A stretch of DNA of 64,000 bases, taken from positions 1-64,000 of the forward strand of contig NZ_JACHIF010000002.1 in assembly GCF_014203045.1 (NCBI RefSeq), in the 5' to 3' direction. Under the pieces are notes generated by a model that saw nothing but the letters and a program-made list of their open reading frames with translations, was not told the DNA's origin and did not search any database. Origin of the DNA: Prosthecobacter dejongeii (GTDB lineage: Bacteria; Verrucomicrobiota; Verrucomicrobiia; Verrucomicrobiales; Verrucomicrobiaceae). A program made the position numbers and the translations under genes. This document shows positions 1 to 8,979 of the stretch, one piece after another. Position 1 is the stretch's first letter, and the number at the start of each line of letters is the position of its first letter.

Positions 1-243
1 CTGGGCGCTATCCTGACAGGTGTGTTTGCTGATGAGAAAGCCAACTCCATCGTGGCAGGTCTGAAAGAAGGACTGCTGATGAATCAGTTGAAGGCCGTCG
101 CCCTGACAATCCTCTGGAGCGTGGCTGCAACCGTGGTGATCACCATCATTGTGAAGCTGCTGGTAGGCCTTCGCCCAACGCCTGAAGTTGAGCAGATCGG
201 TCTGGATCTGGCTGAGCACGGTGAGGCAGGTTACGAGCACTAA
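1..243 (+). CDS. amt: Ammonium transporter (Amt family), C-terminal fragment
   Basis: The reading frame is open from the first base of the window, so the 5' part lies outside it. The visible 80 residues hold the last transmembrane helix (about residues 34-52, hydrophobic with AVALTILWSVAATVVITIIV) preceded by GAILTGVFA, and the cytosolic tail GLRPTPEVEQIGLDLAEHGE. That tail is the typical Amt/MEP C-terminus, which controls the pore and binds GlnK-type PII proteins in studied members. The protein moves ammonium/ammonia across the inner membrane. The gene is followed directly by a strong intrinsic terminator, and no glnK/glnB lies downstream. The identification rests on the C-terminal signature only. 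Confidence 0.85.
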   Translation: MGAILTGVFADEKANSIVAGLKEGLLMNQLKAVALTILWSVAATVVITIIVKLLVGLRPTPEVEQIGLDLAEHGEAGYEH

Positions 244-271
244 GATTTCGCAGGCATGCCCTGCGTGAGAG

Positions 272-303
272 AAGCCGGAGCGTGAAAGCGCTCCGGCTTT
301 TTT
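272..303 (+). terminator. Rho-independent terminator after amt
   Basis: A perfect 11-bp stem (272-282 with 289-299) closes a 6-nt loop TGAAAG and runs into six consecutive T. It begins 29 nt after the amt stop codon, and is the clearest intrinsic terminator in the window. Confidence 0.9.
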
Positions 304-361
304 GTGCTCATTCAAAAGGAAAATACAAAGTGTTTGCTTACATGCTTGCCGATCCAGGTAA

Positions 362-907
362 ATGCTGGCTCAGATAATAGCTATCATGCTTTTCCCGGAT
401 GTTACTGCAGCAGCCTCCCGCCTTTGCTTAGCCTGTGGCATGTGCTGCAACGGGGTTTTATTCCACATCGTTCGCCTGCAGCAGGTGGATTCGGTGAAGC
501 GGCTAGAGTCACTGGGGCTGAAGATCAATCGGAAGAAAAAAGAGCCGTATTTTAATCAGCCCTGCCGGTTTCTTGAGGACTGTACCTGCCAGATTTACAA
601 CGACAGGCCATCGCGATGCCGTTTGTTTGAGTGTCAGCAAATCAAGAAATTGAGTTCGGAAGAGACCTCAGAAAATCAAGCTCTCGAAATCATAGCGCTA
701 GCGAAATCGAAAGTGGCACGGGTGGAACACCTTCTGCATGAATGTGGAAATGAAACACATGGGCGCCCATTGTTGGAGCGATGCCAGGAAGGCGTGACAA
801 AAACTGGCGGAGTTGCGAAACGTGAACTGTGCGAAGCCGCACAAGAGCTGCACGATTTTTTGAATGTTCATTTCCGGATTGAACCCACGGAGTTAACTCT
901 TGGCTGA
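362..907 (+). CDS. YkgJ-type cysteine-cluster protein
   Basis: The 181-residue cytosolic protein has the YkgJ/UPF0153 cysteine pattern: Cys22, 25, 28 and 29 (CLACGMCCNG), then Cys68, 74 and 76, then Cys86 and 91 (DRPSRCRLFEC). Members of the family are predicted to bind zinc or an iron-sulfur cluster; the function is not established. A second in-frame ATG at 386 would remove eight residues without touching the motif, so the start is uncertain. The gene stands between the amt terminator and the O-antigen ligase gene on the same strand. The C-terminal half (about residues 100-181) has no recognisable motif. Confidence 0.75.
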   Translation: MLAQIIAIMLFPDVTAAASRLCLACGMCCNGVLFHIVRLQQVDSVKRLESLGLKINRKKKEPYFNQPCRFLEDCTCQIYNDRPSRCRLFECQQIKKLSSEETSENQALEIIALAKSKVARVEHLLHECGNETHGRPLLERCQEGVTKTGGVAKRELCEAAQELHDFLNVHFRIEPTELTLG

Positions 908-954
908 GAGCAGGATTGCATCTTGGCTCAATTAGCGGCAGAAAGTTAGGTTCT

Positions 955-2847
955 ATGCAATCCGTCGCCTTGGTGTTTTTTCTTTTGGGCCTGCTTTTCA
1001 CTGGGGTGTTAGGCACTGAGACGCGGCTGCTTTTTTTCTGGCCAGGGGCTGCTTTGCTGGGGCTGGCTGGGCTAGTGGCAACCCTGCGTTGGCGCTTGCG
1101 GGTGCTCTTTCCACCAAGTGATATTTGTCTGGCAACAAGTGTTTTATTCACGGGCTATGTAGCGAGCCGGGCTTGGTTATCGCCAGTGGCTGCCTATGCG
1201 CGGGAGGACTTGTTTATTCTGGCGGGAGCATGGGTGGTTTATATGCTCACGGTCACAGCCGCCAGTCATCCGCGCTGGCGGGTCGCTATTTTTGCGGTGT
1301 TGCTCACTTTGGTGCTTGGGAACTTGGTCGTGGGCTTTATCCACCTTTCAGGAAATTGGCAGTTTCATGTGGTGCCGTTTTTTCTGCGGTCGGCCACGGA
1401 GGGCCGGATTGGCGGTTTCTTTGCAAATCCAAATCACCTCGGCGCTTTCTTTTCGATGGTGCTTTTTTTAGCGGCTGGGTTTCTCTGCTTTGGTCGAGGG
1501 GGAGCGGCTTTAAAAATGTGCCTTGGGTTTCTGATCATTTCGATGATGATCGGTGTAGCTCTGACAGCTAGCCGTGGAGCTCTGACGGGCTTGGCTATAG
1601 GGGCCGCTCTATTTTCACTGCTGGCTCTGGGGATCGTCTGGCAGACGCAACGTCATTTGTTCTGGAGTTTGTTAGGTGGTGGGTTGGTTGTAAGTGTTTT
1701 AGGAGGAGCTGTTTTATGGAAGGTGAACGAAGAGTATCTGCGAGGACGTGAGATCACCAGCCCCATGGCAAATGATGTGCGGTTGGAAATCTGGCAGGCG
1801 GCTTTGGCACAGCATGCGCAATCCCCCTGGGTGGGCGCGGGCAGTCGAATGTTTTATGATGGCAGTGTGCAATATCGTTCTGAGAAGCTGCCCGCGTATG
1901 CAGGGGAGGCGCTTTTTGCCCACAATGAATACCTTCAAATGTTGGCCGACTATGGCTGGGTTGGTCTTGTTCTTCTCGTACTGGTGATCATGGCTCACGC
2001 CTGGAATGGCTTGGCATTTATCGGTTGGTTTACCCGTCATCGTTTCCTTCAAACGGGGCGCCTGATGAGCAATCACCTAGCTTTTTGTTTAGGTGCTCTG
2101 GCTGCGCTGACGGCGATGCTCGTGCATGCGATTTTTGAATTTCAATTTCATGTTGCAGCCCCCACGCTCACGGCGGCATTGCTTTTGGGATTGTTGGCCA
2201 ATCCTGGATTTGAAGGGAGTGAACGTCGTTCTTTGCGGTTACCGCCTGTTCGGCTGATGACAAAGATCCTGTTAGGGCTAGCATCTGTTCTGTTAATCAC
2301 AGGCCCTTGGTTTTATGGCTTGAGTGATTATCACGTCGCGAAAGCCCAAATAGCGGAGGCACAGAAGGATGCCTTTGAGCAATCCCAGGAGCTCAATGCA
2401 GCGGTGGATAAAGACCCCATGAATCCAGAGGCTCGCTATCTGCGGGGGCTATCTTTATTGGGCAAACTGCGTGCTGATCAGCGAACGCCCAATCACCCAG
2501 TTCTAAAACGTGCTACCGAAGATCTGGCGCAGGCAGTGAAGCTGAATCCACACCACTACCTATATGCTCTAGCTTTGGCTGATGCCTATGATGCACAGAG
2601 CCGTCATCAAGAAGCCTTAGAACAACTGCATCGAGCATTAATCTTGGCTCCTTTGCATGAAGAATCCCGCATGGCGTTGGCGGTGCATTGGCATCGTTTA
2701 GGCCAGTTTGAAAAGGCCGAGGCCGCTTATCTCTGGGCTGGTGAGGCTAAAGCGATGAATGAAGAAGGCTCAAGCCGTTGGATTGATAATTATCGCCTGC
2801 TTCTCCAGCATGTGGCTTTGATTCGGCAATCTCCTCCCAGTAATTAA
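955..2847 (+). CDS. O-antigen ligase/Wzy-like polytopic protein with C-terminal TPR domain
   Basis: About 630 residues from the ATG at 955. The same frame also offers a TTG at 916, but the ATG places the first hydrophobic helix at the N-terminus and is preferred. Ten to twelve transmembrane helices fill the first 450 residues. The Wzy_C (PF04932) hallmarks are present: GRIGGFFANPNHLGAFF, TASRGALTGLA and AHNEYLQMLADYGWVG in the large periplasmic loop. Family members transfer or polymerise lipid-linked glycans on the periplasmic face of the inner membrane. Residues from about 460 to the end form TPR-like helical repeats, as in several ligase-family proteins that modify pilins or unknown acceptors. 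The stop overlaps the start of the next gene (TAATG), so the two are probably co-translated. The acceptor substrate cannot be told from sequence. Confidence 0.85.
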   Translation: MQSVALVFFLLGLLFTGVLGTETRLLFFWPGAALLGLAGLVATLRWRLRVLFPPSDICLATSVLFTGYVASRAWLSPVAAYAREDLFILAGAWVVYMLTVTAASHPRWRVAIFAVLLTLVLGNLVVGFIHLSGNWQFHVVPFFLRSATEGRIGGFFANPNHLGAFFSMVLFLAAGFLCFGRGGAALKMCLGFLIISMMIGVALTASRGALTGLAIGAALFSLLALGIVWQTQRHLFWSLLGGGLVVSVLGGAVLWKVNEEYLRGREITSPMANDVRLEIWQAALAQHAQSPWVGAGSRMFYDGSVQYRSEKLPAYAGEALFAHNEYLQMLADYGWVGLVLLVLVIMAHAWNGLAFIGWFTRHRFLQTGRLMSNHLAFCLGALAALTAMLVHAIFEFQFHVAAPTLTAALLLGLLANPGFEGSERRSLRLPPVRLMTKILLGLASVLLITGPWFYGLSDYHVAKAQIAEAQKDAFEQSQELNAAVDKDPMNPEARYLRGLSLLGKLRADQRTPNHPVLKRATEDLAQAVKLNPHHYLYALALADAYDAQSRHQEALEQLHRALILAPLHEESRMALAVHWHRLGQFEKAEAAYLWAGEAKAMNEEGSSRWIDNYRLLLQHVALIRQSPPSN

Positions 2848-3506
2848 TGAAGCTTAACTTCAAAGTTAGTTTGAAGCGCCTTTTGTTAGGTTTGGTCTTC
2901 ATCTTGTTCCTTATCATGGGCCTCATTTTCGCCAGCGATCAGTGGGTGAGGTATGAAGGTGAGGGGAGGTGCTATGATGATGTGGCCAAATTGCCTGCTG
3001 CGGAAGTTGTTCTGGTTTTAGGGTGCTCCCCCAGGATTGCTGGCCAGGAAAATTTGTTTTATCGCTATCGTATTGAAGCGGCTATTGAGCTCTACAAGGC
3101 AGATAAAGTGAAAGCGTTTATCGTCAGTGGGGACAATGGCACTCATCAATACGACGAACCCACAGCGATGAAGGAATCTCTCATCGCGGGAGGTGTGCCA
3201 GAGCATGACATTTACTGTGACTATGCAGGATTTCGCACTCTCGACTCAGTGGTGCGAGCCAAAGCCATTTTCGACCAGAAAAAGTTCATAGTGGTTTCTC
3301 AACGCTTTCATAATGAACGAGCCGTCTTTTTGGCGCTCCATCACGACCTGGATGCCGTGGGATTCAATGCCAAAGATGTTTCTCGCTCTGTAGGTTTGAT
3401 GACTCACCTGCGCGAGTATCTGGCCCGTGTGAATGCTGTGCTGGATGTCACTTTGTTGCAAACGGAACCAAAGTTCTACGGGCCGAAGGTGAGTATCTCC
3501 CGATAA
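2847..3506 (+). CDS. SanA/YdcF-like DUF218 membrane-anchored protein
   Basis: The 219-residue protein has one N-terminal transmembrane helix (about residues 11-28) and a DUF218 domain with the SanA-type order of motifs: VVLVLGCSP, YRYRIEAAIELY, FIVSGDNG, DEPTAMKESL, GVPEHDIYCDYAGFRTLDSV and VSQRFHNERAVFLA. E. coli SanA affects envelope permeability to vancomycin; its enzymatic activity is not established. The start codon overlaps the ligase stop by one base, so it is the second gene of a two-gene envelope unit. It ends 9 nt before the convergent sulfatase gene. Family call firm, function uncertain. Confidence 0.85.
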   Translation: MKLNFKVSLKRLLLGLVFILFLIMGLIFASDQWVRYEGEGRCYDDVAKLPAAEVVLVLGCSPRIAGQENLFYRYRIEAAIELYKADKVKAFIVSGDNGTHQYDEPTAMKESLIAGGVPEHDIYCDYAGFRTLDSVVRAKAIFDQKKFIVVSQRFHNERAVFLALHHDLDAVGFNAKDVSRSVGLMTHLREYLARVNAVLDVTLLQTEPKFYGPKVSISR

Positions 3507-3515
3507 AAAGTGAGC

Positions 3516-5039
3516 TTACTTTTTCTTCGCTCTCTGGGTTTCAAAGGTCCAGGCTTTATCTGGATTCATGCGGGCTAGATCTTCGGCCGTGGGTTGCCCG
3601 CCGAACTGTTTCCAGTATTCCTCAGCAAAGGGATTCAGCTTTGGACCTTTGGCTGTTTCATTGAGATCAATCTGGCCTTTGAGAGAGTCCCACCATTGGT
3701 CGTAACTGGCCAGCATCGAGTTGACGATCTCAGGTTTCTCTGCTGCAAGGTTGCGTGTTTGAGAGGGATCTGCCCGGAGGTCAAAAAGCTGCCAACCTGC
3801 GGTAGGGGTTTCCGCTTTAGGGCGTTGTGGACGTGGGCCTTCGCTGACGAGCTGATACTGCGGAGTACGAATGCTGGCGTTGCGGTTTTTGGCCGCATGA
3901 TAGTCCGTTCCTTTCTGCCAGCGGCCCACATGGCTAAAGAGGGTGCGCTCAGGCCACTCGGCTTTTGGATTTTCCAGCAAAGGTAGCAGGTTACGCCCTT
4001 CCGCCTGCATTTCAGTTGTTGGATTCAGGCTGGCTCCAGCAAGGCTGGCCCAGGTGCGAAAGACATCCACATGAGCCGTGAGTGCCGTGCATTCAGCCTC
4101 TTGGATCTTGCCCGGCCAGCGCCAAAAGGACATGGCGCGAGTGCCACCACGCCAGGGGGTGCCTTTCGCGCCTCTCATGTCCGCATTGTAAACTTTGACA
4201 CCGGCAGTGCCGCCGTTGTCATTCATGAAAACGACCAATGTATTTTGGGCGATGCCCCACTCATCCAACTTAGCGATGAGACGACCGACGTTTTCATCAA
4301 TGTTATGAATCATGCCAAAAAAACTCGCCGCGTCATCATCAGGCACCTTGCCAGCGTAGAGGGCTTTGTCTTCGGGGCGCGCGATGTAGGGGCTGTGAGG
4401 CGCATTGGTGGCGATGTGGCAGTAGAACGGCTGCTTGCCTTTGACACTCGCCATCCATTGCGAAGCTTGAGCGAAAAAGACATCGGTGCAGTAGCCTTTG
4501 GTTTTGACGAACTTATCGTTATGCAAAATAGCGGGGTCAAAGTAGGTGTTGCCAGGGGCATCCCCACAGCTGCCAGGGTAACTCTGGCCGATACCACCGC
4601 CGCCATGGATGAACTGTTCATCAAAACCACGGGCACGAGGGCGGTATTCAGGTTCATCCCCCAGGTGCCATTTGCCGAAAATGCCGGTGGTGTAGCCGGC
4701 CGTTTTTAGAACTTGAGCAATGGTGGTCGCCTTGGGGTCTAGACGTTCCCTCTCCAGGATGGTGTGAGTGATGCCATTTCTAAACTCATGCCGACCTGTC
4801 AGGAGTGCGCTGCGAGTGGGGGCGCAGGTAGGGCTAACGATGAAATCTGAAAAACGCACACTTTCACTGCGCAGTTGATCCAGGTGGGGTGTTTTAAGGA
4901 TGGGGTTACCGTGCGCTGAGAGGTCCCCATAGCCTTGGTCGTCGGTGAGGATGAAGACAATGTTAGGTCGTGTTCCCGCCAGATCGGCAAAGACCAGGGA
5001 GCTTAAGCTAAGGAGGCAAAAGAGAATGCAGCGGATCAT
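3516..5039 (-). CDS. Secreted type I sulfatase
   Basis: 507 residues with a cleavable signal peptide ending near VFA(18). The sulfatase core opens with NIVFILTDDQGYGDL, which supplies metal-binding aspartates, and carries CAPTRSALLTGR. Cys72 of this C-x-P-x-R motif is the residue converted to formylglycine in active type I sulfatases. Further conserved pieces are GKWHLG, HSPY and FMNDNGG, which supplies late metal ligands. It probably desulfates a polysaccharide or sulfate ester in the periplasm or outside the cell; the substrate cannot be told. Activity needs a formylglycine-generating enzyme, which is not encoded in this window. It lies 57 nt downstream of the FKBP gene on the same strand and may share its transcript. 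Confidence 0.92.
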   Translation of the reverse strand: MIRCILFCLLSLSSLVFADLAGTRPNIVFILTDDQGYGDLSAHGNPILKTPHLDQLRSESVRFSDFIVSPTCAPTRSALLTGRHEFRNGITHTILERERLDPKATTIAQVLKTAGYTTGIFGKWHLGDEPEYRPRARGFDEQFIHGGGGIGQSYPGSCGDAPGNTYFDPAILHNDKFVKTKGYCTDVFFAQASQWMASVKGKQPFYCHIATNAPHSPYIARPEDKALYAGKVPDDDAASFFGMIHNIDENVGRLIAKLDEWGIAQNTLVVFMNDNGGTAGVKVYNADMRGAKGTPWRGGTRAMSFWRWPGKIQEAECTALTAHVDVFRTWASLAGASLNPTTEMQAEGRNLLPLLENPKAEWPERTLFSHVGRWQKGTDYHAAKNRNASIRTPQYQLVSEGPRPQRPKAETPTAGWQLFDLRADPSQTRNLAAEKPEIVNSMLASYDQWWDSLKGQIDLNETAKGPKLNPFAEEYWKQFGGQPTAEDLARMNPDKAWTFETQRAKKK

Positions 5040-5096
5040 GACATCCGCTGAAACGATACGACGATCACAAAGATTGCGCGAAAGTGCCGACCTAGC

Positions 5097-5501
5097 TCAG
5101 TCTTCCCAGACCTTGAGGAGTTCCACCTCGAAGATCAGGGTTTCATTCGGGGCGATTTCGATGCCAGAACCTTTGCTGCCATAGCCGAGTTTTGGAGGAA
5201 CGAAGAAGCGAAATTTCGCACCTTCTTTCATGAACTGCACCCCTTCTTTCCAGCCCTTGATGACACGTTTCAGTGGGAACTCGGCAGGTTCATCGCGGCG
5301 GTAAGAACTGTCAAATTCTGCCCCATTGATGAGGGTGCCGCGGTAATGGACGACCACGGTATCTTTGAGAGTCGGGCTTTTCCCGGTGCCTTCTTGAAGA
5401 ACCAAATATTGCAGCCCGCTGGCAGTCGTGATGACTCCAGGTTGAGTGGCATTTTCTGCGAGGAATGCTTTGCCGAGTTCGAGAGGGGAATGGCCTGACA
5501 T
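5097..5501 (-). CDS. FKBP-type peptidyl-prolyl cis-trans isomerase
   Basis: 134 residues, nearly all one FKBP domain with the usual markers: VVVHYRGTLINGAEFDSS, FPLKRVIKGWKEGVQFMKEGAKFRFFVPP, LGYGSKG and IAPNETLIFEVELLKV. It catalyses prolyl cis-trans isomerisation during protein folding. No signal peptide is visible, so a cytosolic location is expected, unlike most bacterial FkpA-type proteins, which have a longer dimerisation N-terminus. Upstream is a 126-bp gap shared with the divergent gene at 5628. No clear Shine-Dalgarno sequence precedes the ATG. Confidence 0.93.
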   Translation of the reverse strand: MSGHSPLELGKAFLAENATQPGVITTASGLQYLVLQEGTGKSPTLKDTVVVHYRGTLINGAEFDSSYRRDEPAEFPLKRVIKGWKEGVQFMKEGAKFRFFVPPKLGYGSKGSGIEIAPNETLIFEVELLKVWED

Positions 5502-5627
5502 AGAGAAATAAAAGCGGCCTGACTGGTTTGGGCATCAGGCGTAGAGACCTCCTTTCATGCCGCGAATCTGGAAAGATTCAATGCATCCATTTTAAGTCGC
5601 TTTAAATTTGCGTGCAAACTTTGCTCC

Positions 5628-6038
5628 ATGCTCGAATTCCACACTTTCATTACTTGGGCCCTGATCGGGTTAATCTGGCATGTCCAGATCGTCCAGTATC
5701 CTTTGTTTCTAGACGTGGGGCGTGAGGCATTCAGTCGTTACCACTGCGGGCATTGCTTGCGCATTGCCTTCGTGGTAGTCCCTTTGATGCTGTTGGAGGT
5801 GGCCTCAGCGATAGGGGTGCTTTGGCTGGGGGAGAGGGCTTCGCTTTTTCTGTTCAGCCTGCCGTGGATTGCAATGGTGTGGTTGGCCACTTTTTTGATT
5901 CAGGTGCCGATTCACGATCAACTCACGGAGTTCGGTTGGTCTGAATCCGTGATCCAAAAACTTGTCCGCACAAACTGGCTTCGCACTGTTGCCTGGACTG
6001 TGCGTGGTTTGCTCTTGGCCTGGATTTTCATCGGATAA
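5628..6038 (+). CDS. Small integral membrane protein of unknown function
   Basis: 136 residues with four predicted transmembrane helices (about residues 5-24, 44-66, 69-92 and 113-135) and short polar links. I do not recognise the family. HVQIVQYPLFLDVG in the first helix/loop region and HDQLTEFGWS before the last helix are the most distinctive stretches. The gene is monocistronic: it diverges from the FKBP gene and ends at a bidirectional terminator. It is very likely a real gene, because the ATG start, hydrophobicity pattern and terminator agree. Confidence 0.7.
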   Translation: MLEFHTFITWALIGLIWHVQIVQYPLFLDVGREAFSRYHCGHCLRIAFVVVPLMLLEVASAIGVLWLGERASLFLFSLPWIAMVWLATFLIQVPIHDQLTEFGWSESVIQKLVRTNWLRTVAWTVRGLLLAWIFIG

Positions 6039-6075
6039 AAAAGCCCGATTGCGAGGACGCAATCGGGCTTGGATT
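6037..6075. terminator. Bidirectional intrinsic terminator
   Basis: A 13-bp perfect stem (6041-6053 with 6058-6070) closes an AGGA tetraloop. On the minus strand it is followed by a T-run (the A-run at 6037-6042 on the plus strand), ending the FAD oxidoreductase gene. On the plus strand GGATTTTTGG follows, so it can also end the small membrane-protein gene. Confidence 0.85.
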
Positions 6076-6099
6076 TTTGGGTTCTAAAATGGTTGGAAT

Positions 6100-8181
6100 T
6101 TACCGAGCAATCCACTGGACACCGTCCAAAACCACATAGCCATCGGTGCCTGCGGTTGTGACATTGACTTCCGCCTCAGCATTAAAATCAAAGGTTCCTA
6201 AAGACATACCCAGCCCATCGAAGGCTCCGTCTTTTTTCTCGTTCACGGTGACCTTGGTTTCACCGGCGGCGTGCTTCACTGTAACAGGAACATTGCTTGC
6301 ACGGTTGTTGTTAGGCGCGTAGGCGAAGATTACTTCATAGCGTCCGGCCTTTGGCAGCTTGGCACGGAAGGAGGCGGTGTTTTCGCCTTTGGTGCTGTTG
6401 CCATCGTGGCTGTAGCCATTGCCAATGAATTTCTTGGCTGCGCCACTTTCCTGCCAGTGACCCATTTTAATGGCTTGTTCATCATCCACGACGACGCCCT
6501 TCATACCCTGAGGATCAAGGCCGCGAGCGCTTTTAGGGGCAGTGTATTCGAGAATTTGGCCATCCTTGAGCAACTGCTCCCGCAGTTTGGCATAGGGCAC
6601 TTTTTGGACAGGTAGGTCTCCGTCAATGGCTAGCACAGCAGCGCTGGCGGCGGACTGACCCAGAATCATAAACACAGGCTCCATGCGGATGGAGCCATAG
6701 GCGATGTGGCTGGCGGACATGGCCACTGGCACGAGGAGATTGGATCCCTGACCTTCTTTCGGCACCAAGGAGCCGTAAGCGATCTCGTAGGGGCCATTGG
6801 TGCTCACACCGATGTCACCTTCGTTCTGCACGTAGCCTTCAGCGGTGATGTGGCGCTGAACATTGTGGCTATCAATGGTGTAGCTCCCCATGCCGACAGA
6901 TTCAGGAGTGGGCTTCAACTTGCGCAGCTCGTTTTCGGTCATCACAAAGTGGCCGATCATGCGGCGGGCTTCACGGATGTAGAGCTGGTGGGACCAGTTG
7001 CCATTATCCGTGAACTCATCTTTGGGTAGGCCCCAGGTATTCAGTTCCTTTTGCAATTCTTTTGGCACTCGAGGATCATTGGCGACAAACCAAAGCAGAC
7101 CTTGCTGATACGTGCGGTGCTCAGCGATGATCTCACGGCGGCGCTCGTAGTTGGCCTCAGGATAGTCATAGTTGTAACCGATGTTATCAAAGCTGAAGGG
7201 GCCGTGGTTATTTGTATCTGTCTTGTGGTTAGGGATGGGATCAAACTTTTCAAAGAACTCCCCCCAGCCGGTGTTTAGCACGCGCAGGAGCAGTTCATAC
7301 TGGTTGGCATCATAGCCTTCGGGTTTGGGGAAGGGGATGCGGTTGGCTGGATCATTGGTATAACAGGCACGGAAGCAGTAAGCTTGCACGCGTTTATCAC
7401 CCTCGCCTTTGACGCCTGGAGCCTCCGTGCTGATGCGGGCCAATACTCCGCTTTTGGGATCACCAGGGATTTTATACGGGCTGATGGGTTCCTTCACCGC
7501 GCCGAAGTGGTGGCGGTGATGCAGAACGCCCACCTGGATGCCATTGTGTTCTTCACCATAGACGCTGTTAGCCTCGCGACCTACGTGGTAGTCAGCGCCT
7601 GCTGCGGCCATGAGGTCGCCCTCATAGGTGGTATCTATGAACATCTTGCCTGCATAGGTATTGCCATCCAGCGTGGTAATGGAGACGATCTTGTCGCCTT
7701 CCTTTTTCACGCCTTTGGCGCGGTCCAGCCAGGCATCGCGCACGACCGTTATGTTTTGTTCTTTGATCCAGGCTTCAAAGATCTTTTCCGCCGCGCTCGG
7801 TTCAAAGATCCACATCGTGCGGTTCTCGCCATCCATGGCCGGGGTGCCCTGGCCTTTATTGCCATACTCGCTTTTCTTCTGCTGCACCCAGGATTCGTCC
7901 TTCTGATAGTGCATGTAAATGCGATGATAAAACTCGCGGGAAAGGCCACCGATGACCGCCTTGTTACCCGTATCAGTGAAACCCAGGCCCCCACTGCTGA
8001 GGCCGCCGAGATGTTTGTCTGGGCTGACGATGATGACGGATTTGCCCATCTTTTTCACCTGCACAGCTGAGGTGATGGCGGCGCAAGTGCCGCCGTAGAT
8101 CACGACATCGTGCTCCGAGGTAGCCGCTTGGGCAGCGAGATGGAGGGACAAAAGGGCGAAGAGGCAGGTTGGGACTCTCAT
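6100..8181 (-). CDS. Secreted FAD-dependent oxidoreductase with C-terminal Golvesin/Xly-type domain
   Basis: 693 residues. A signal peptide (cleavage after AAQA, about residue 19) precedes a GGTCAAITSAVQVKKMG dinucleotide-binding fold and GGLSSGGLGFTDTGN, both typical of the FAD-dependent oxidoreductase family PF12831, often labelled 'xanthan lyase' in databases. The FAD part runs to about residue 540. The last 140 residues form a beta-sandwich with GRYEVIFAYAPNNNRASNVPV and YVVLDGVQWI, as in Golvesin/Xly carbohydrate-binding-like domains. A role in extracellular oxidation of a carbohydrate or polyol is plausible but not shown, and no true polysaccharide-lyase motif was seen. A flavin-bound exported protein would normally need Tat export or periplasmic flavin loading; no twin-arginine motif is visible at the N-terminus. 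Confidence 0.88.
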   Translation of the reverse strand: MRVPTCLFALLSLHLAAQAATSEHDVVIYGGTCAAITSAVQVKKMGKSVIIVSPDKHLGGLSSGGLGFTDTGNKAVIGGLSREFYHRIYMHYQKDESWVQQKKSEYGNKGQGTPAMDGENRTMWIFEPSAAEKIFEAWIKEQNITVVRDAWLDRAKGVKKEGDKIVSITTLDGNTYAGKMFIDTTYEGDLMAAAGADYHVGREANSVYGEEHNGIQVGVLHHRHHFGAVKEPISPYKIPGDPKSGVLARISTEAPGVKGEGDKRVQAYCFRACYTNDPANRIPFPKPEGYDANQYELLLRVLNTGWGEFFEKFDPIPNHKTDTNNHGPFSFDNIGYNYDYPEANYERRREIIAEHRTYQQGLLWFVANDPRVPKELQKELNTWGLPKDEFTDNGNWSHQLYIREARRMIGHFVMTENELRKLKPTPESVGMGSYTIDSHNVQRHITAEGYVQNEGDIGVSTNGPYEIAYGSLVPKEGQGSNLLVPVAMSASHIAYGSIRMEPVFMILGQSAASAAVLAIDGDLPVQKVPYAKLREQLLKDGQILEYTAPKSARGLDPQGMKGVVVDDEQAIKMGHWQESGAAKKFIGNGYSHDGNSTKGENTASFRAKLPKAGRYEVIFAYAPNNNRASNVPVTVKHAAGETKVTVNEKKDGAFDGLGMSLGTFDFNAEAEVNVTTAGTDGYVVLDGVQWIAR

Positions 8182-8238
8182 GAGGGGTGTAATCGGCCAG
8201 AAGCAGCCGCTTTGTCAACCTTACGGGATACTTTGCCG

Positions 8239-8907
8239 TCAGCCTTTCGTAGGCTTTAGAAAAAAGGAGAAGAAAGCCTTTAGCAGCACGATGAAAATGA
8301 AGGTTTCAAACGCATACACGGCCCACATGGGCGTGGTTGGAGCTGACTTGGCAGGCGGTGTCTGGAAAATCTCCTCAGCCCCAAAGCCTGTGTCATAGAG
8401 ATAGTCAGGCTCTGTCTGGCTAAACGGCACCTGCATGCGCAAATCTCCCTGCTCGTAGGTGGCCTGGATCGTCGCCAATTCACCCCACTGGGGAAAGCCC
8501 GTGAATTCCATCCAGACGTTGGCGATGATTTCAGGCCAGGGCAAAATAAACGTCACATCCACAGCCCGTTCGACCTCACGCACATCTACGCTTTCTGCCG
8601 AGGGCCAGAGCGGTTCAAGCTGGGCGATGCCTCCTAGCTTGGCCGTTTTTTCATTGAGCCGTAGCAGCAGATGGTCGCGAAGAAAAAGTGTGAGTTCGGG
8701 TTTCGCAGCCTCCAGTTCCGAAGCTGTTAGACGAAGATCCTCATCCGTATCCAGCTTCACCATTTTCCCGAGCATGAACAGATTTAAAGTGAAGCGGAAC
8801 TCTAACTTATTCTTCTCCACCTTCACCTTTAGAGGTGTGACATCGGCAGGATGGGCCTGCGATGTCAGGGGTAGGCATAAAACGAGCAGAGGCAAAAGCC
8901 ACTTCAT
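8239..8907 (-). CDS. Secreted, C-terminally membrane-anchored protein (HupE N-domain-like)
   Basis: The frame is open further upstream, but the ATG at 8907 gives 222 residues starting with a clear signal peptide (MKWLLPLLVLCLPLTSQAHPADV) and is preferred. The mature protein is beta-rich and begins HPADVTPLKVKV, resembling the periplasmic N-terminal part of HupE/UreJ-type proteins. The multi-helix membrane part of that family is missing; only one C-terminal transmembrane helix (about residues 194-215) follows, with a short basic tail. Function unknown. It lies 57 nt upstream of the secreted FAD oxidoreductase on the same strand and may share its transcript. It diverges from the PQQ-like propeller gene across a 72-bp gap. 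Confidence 0.65.
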   Translation of the reverse strand: MKWLLPLLVLCLPLTSQAHPADVTPLKVKVEKNKLEFRFTLNLFMLGKMVKLDTDEDLRLTASELEAAKPELTLFLRDHLLLRLNEKTAKLGGIAQLEPLWPSAESVDVREVERAVDVTFILPWPEIIANVWMEFTGFPQWGELATIQATYEQGDLRMQVPFSQTEPDYLYDTGFGAEEIFQTPPAKSAPTTPMWAVYAFETFIFIVLLKAFFSFFLKPTKG

Positions 8908-8979
8908 GGGGGCATCTTGGGACATTCCACTCCGAAATGAAAGGCCCGTGATCACCCTTTCGTTGATCCTTGCATCTTT

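Noticed and set aside
690-1151. A minus-strand frame of 153 codons overlapping the YkgJ-like and ligase genes.
   Set aside because: It is Lys/Arg/Ser/Pro-rich with no motif and covers two real genes.
4071-4709. A 212-codon open frame antisense to the sulfatase.
   Set aside because: The sulfatase signature and signal peptide on the other strand are decisive. The antisense translation has no recognisable domain.
7384-8070. A 228-codon open frame antisense to the secreted FAD oxidoreductase.
   Set aside because: It lies wholly opposite a well-recognised gene, has no family motif, and such long antisense frames are expected opposite codon-biased genes.
6100-8181. A polysaccharide lyase function for the secreted FAD protein ('xanthan lyase' label).
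   Set aside because: The sequence carries an FAD-binding fold and a Golvesin-like domain only; no lyase fold or catalytic motif is visible.
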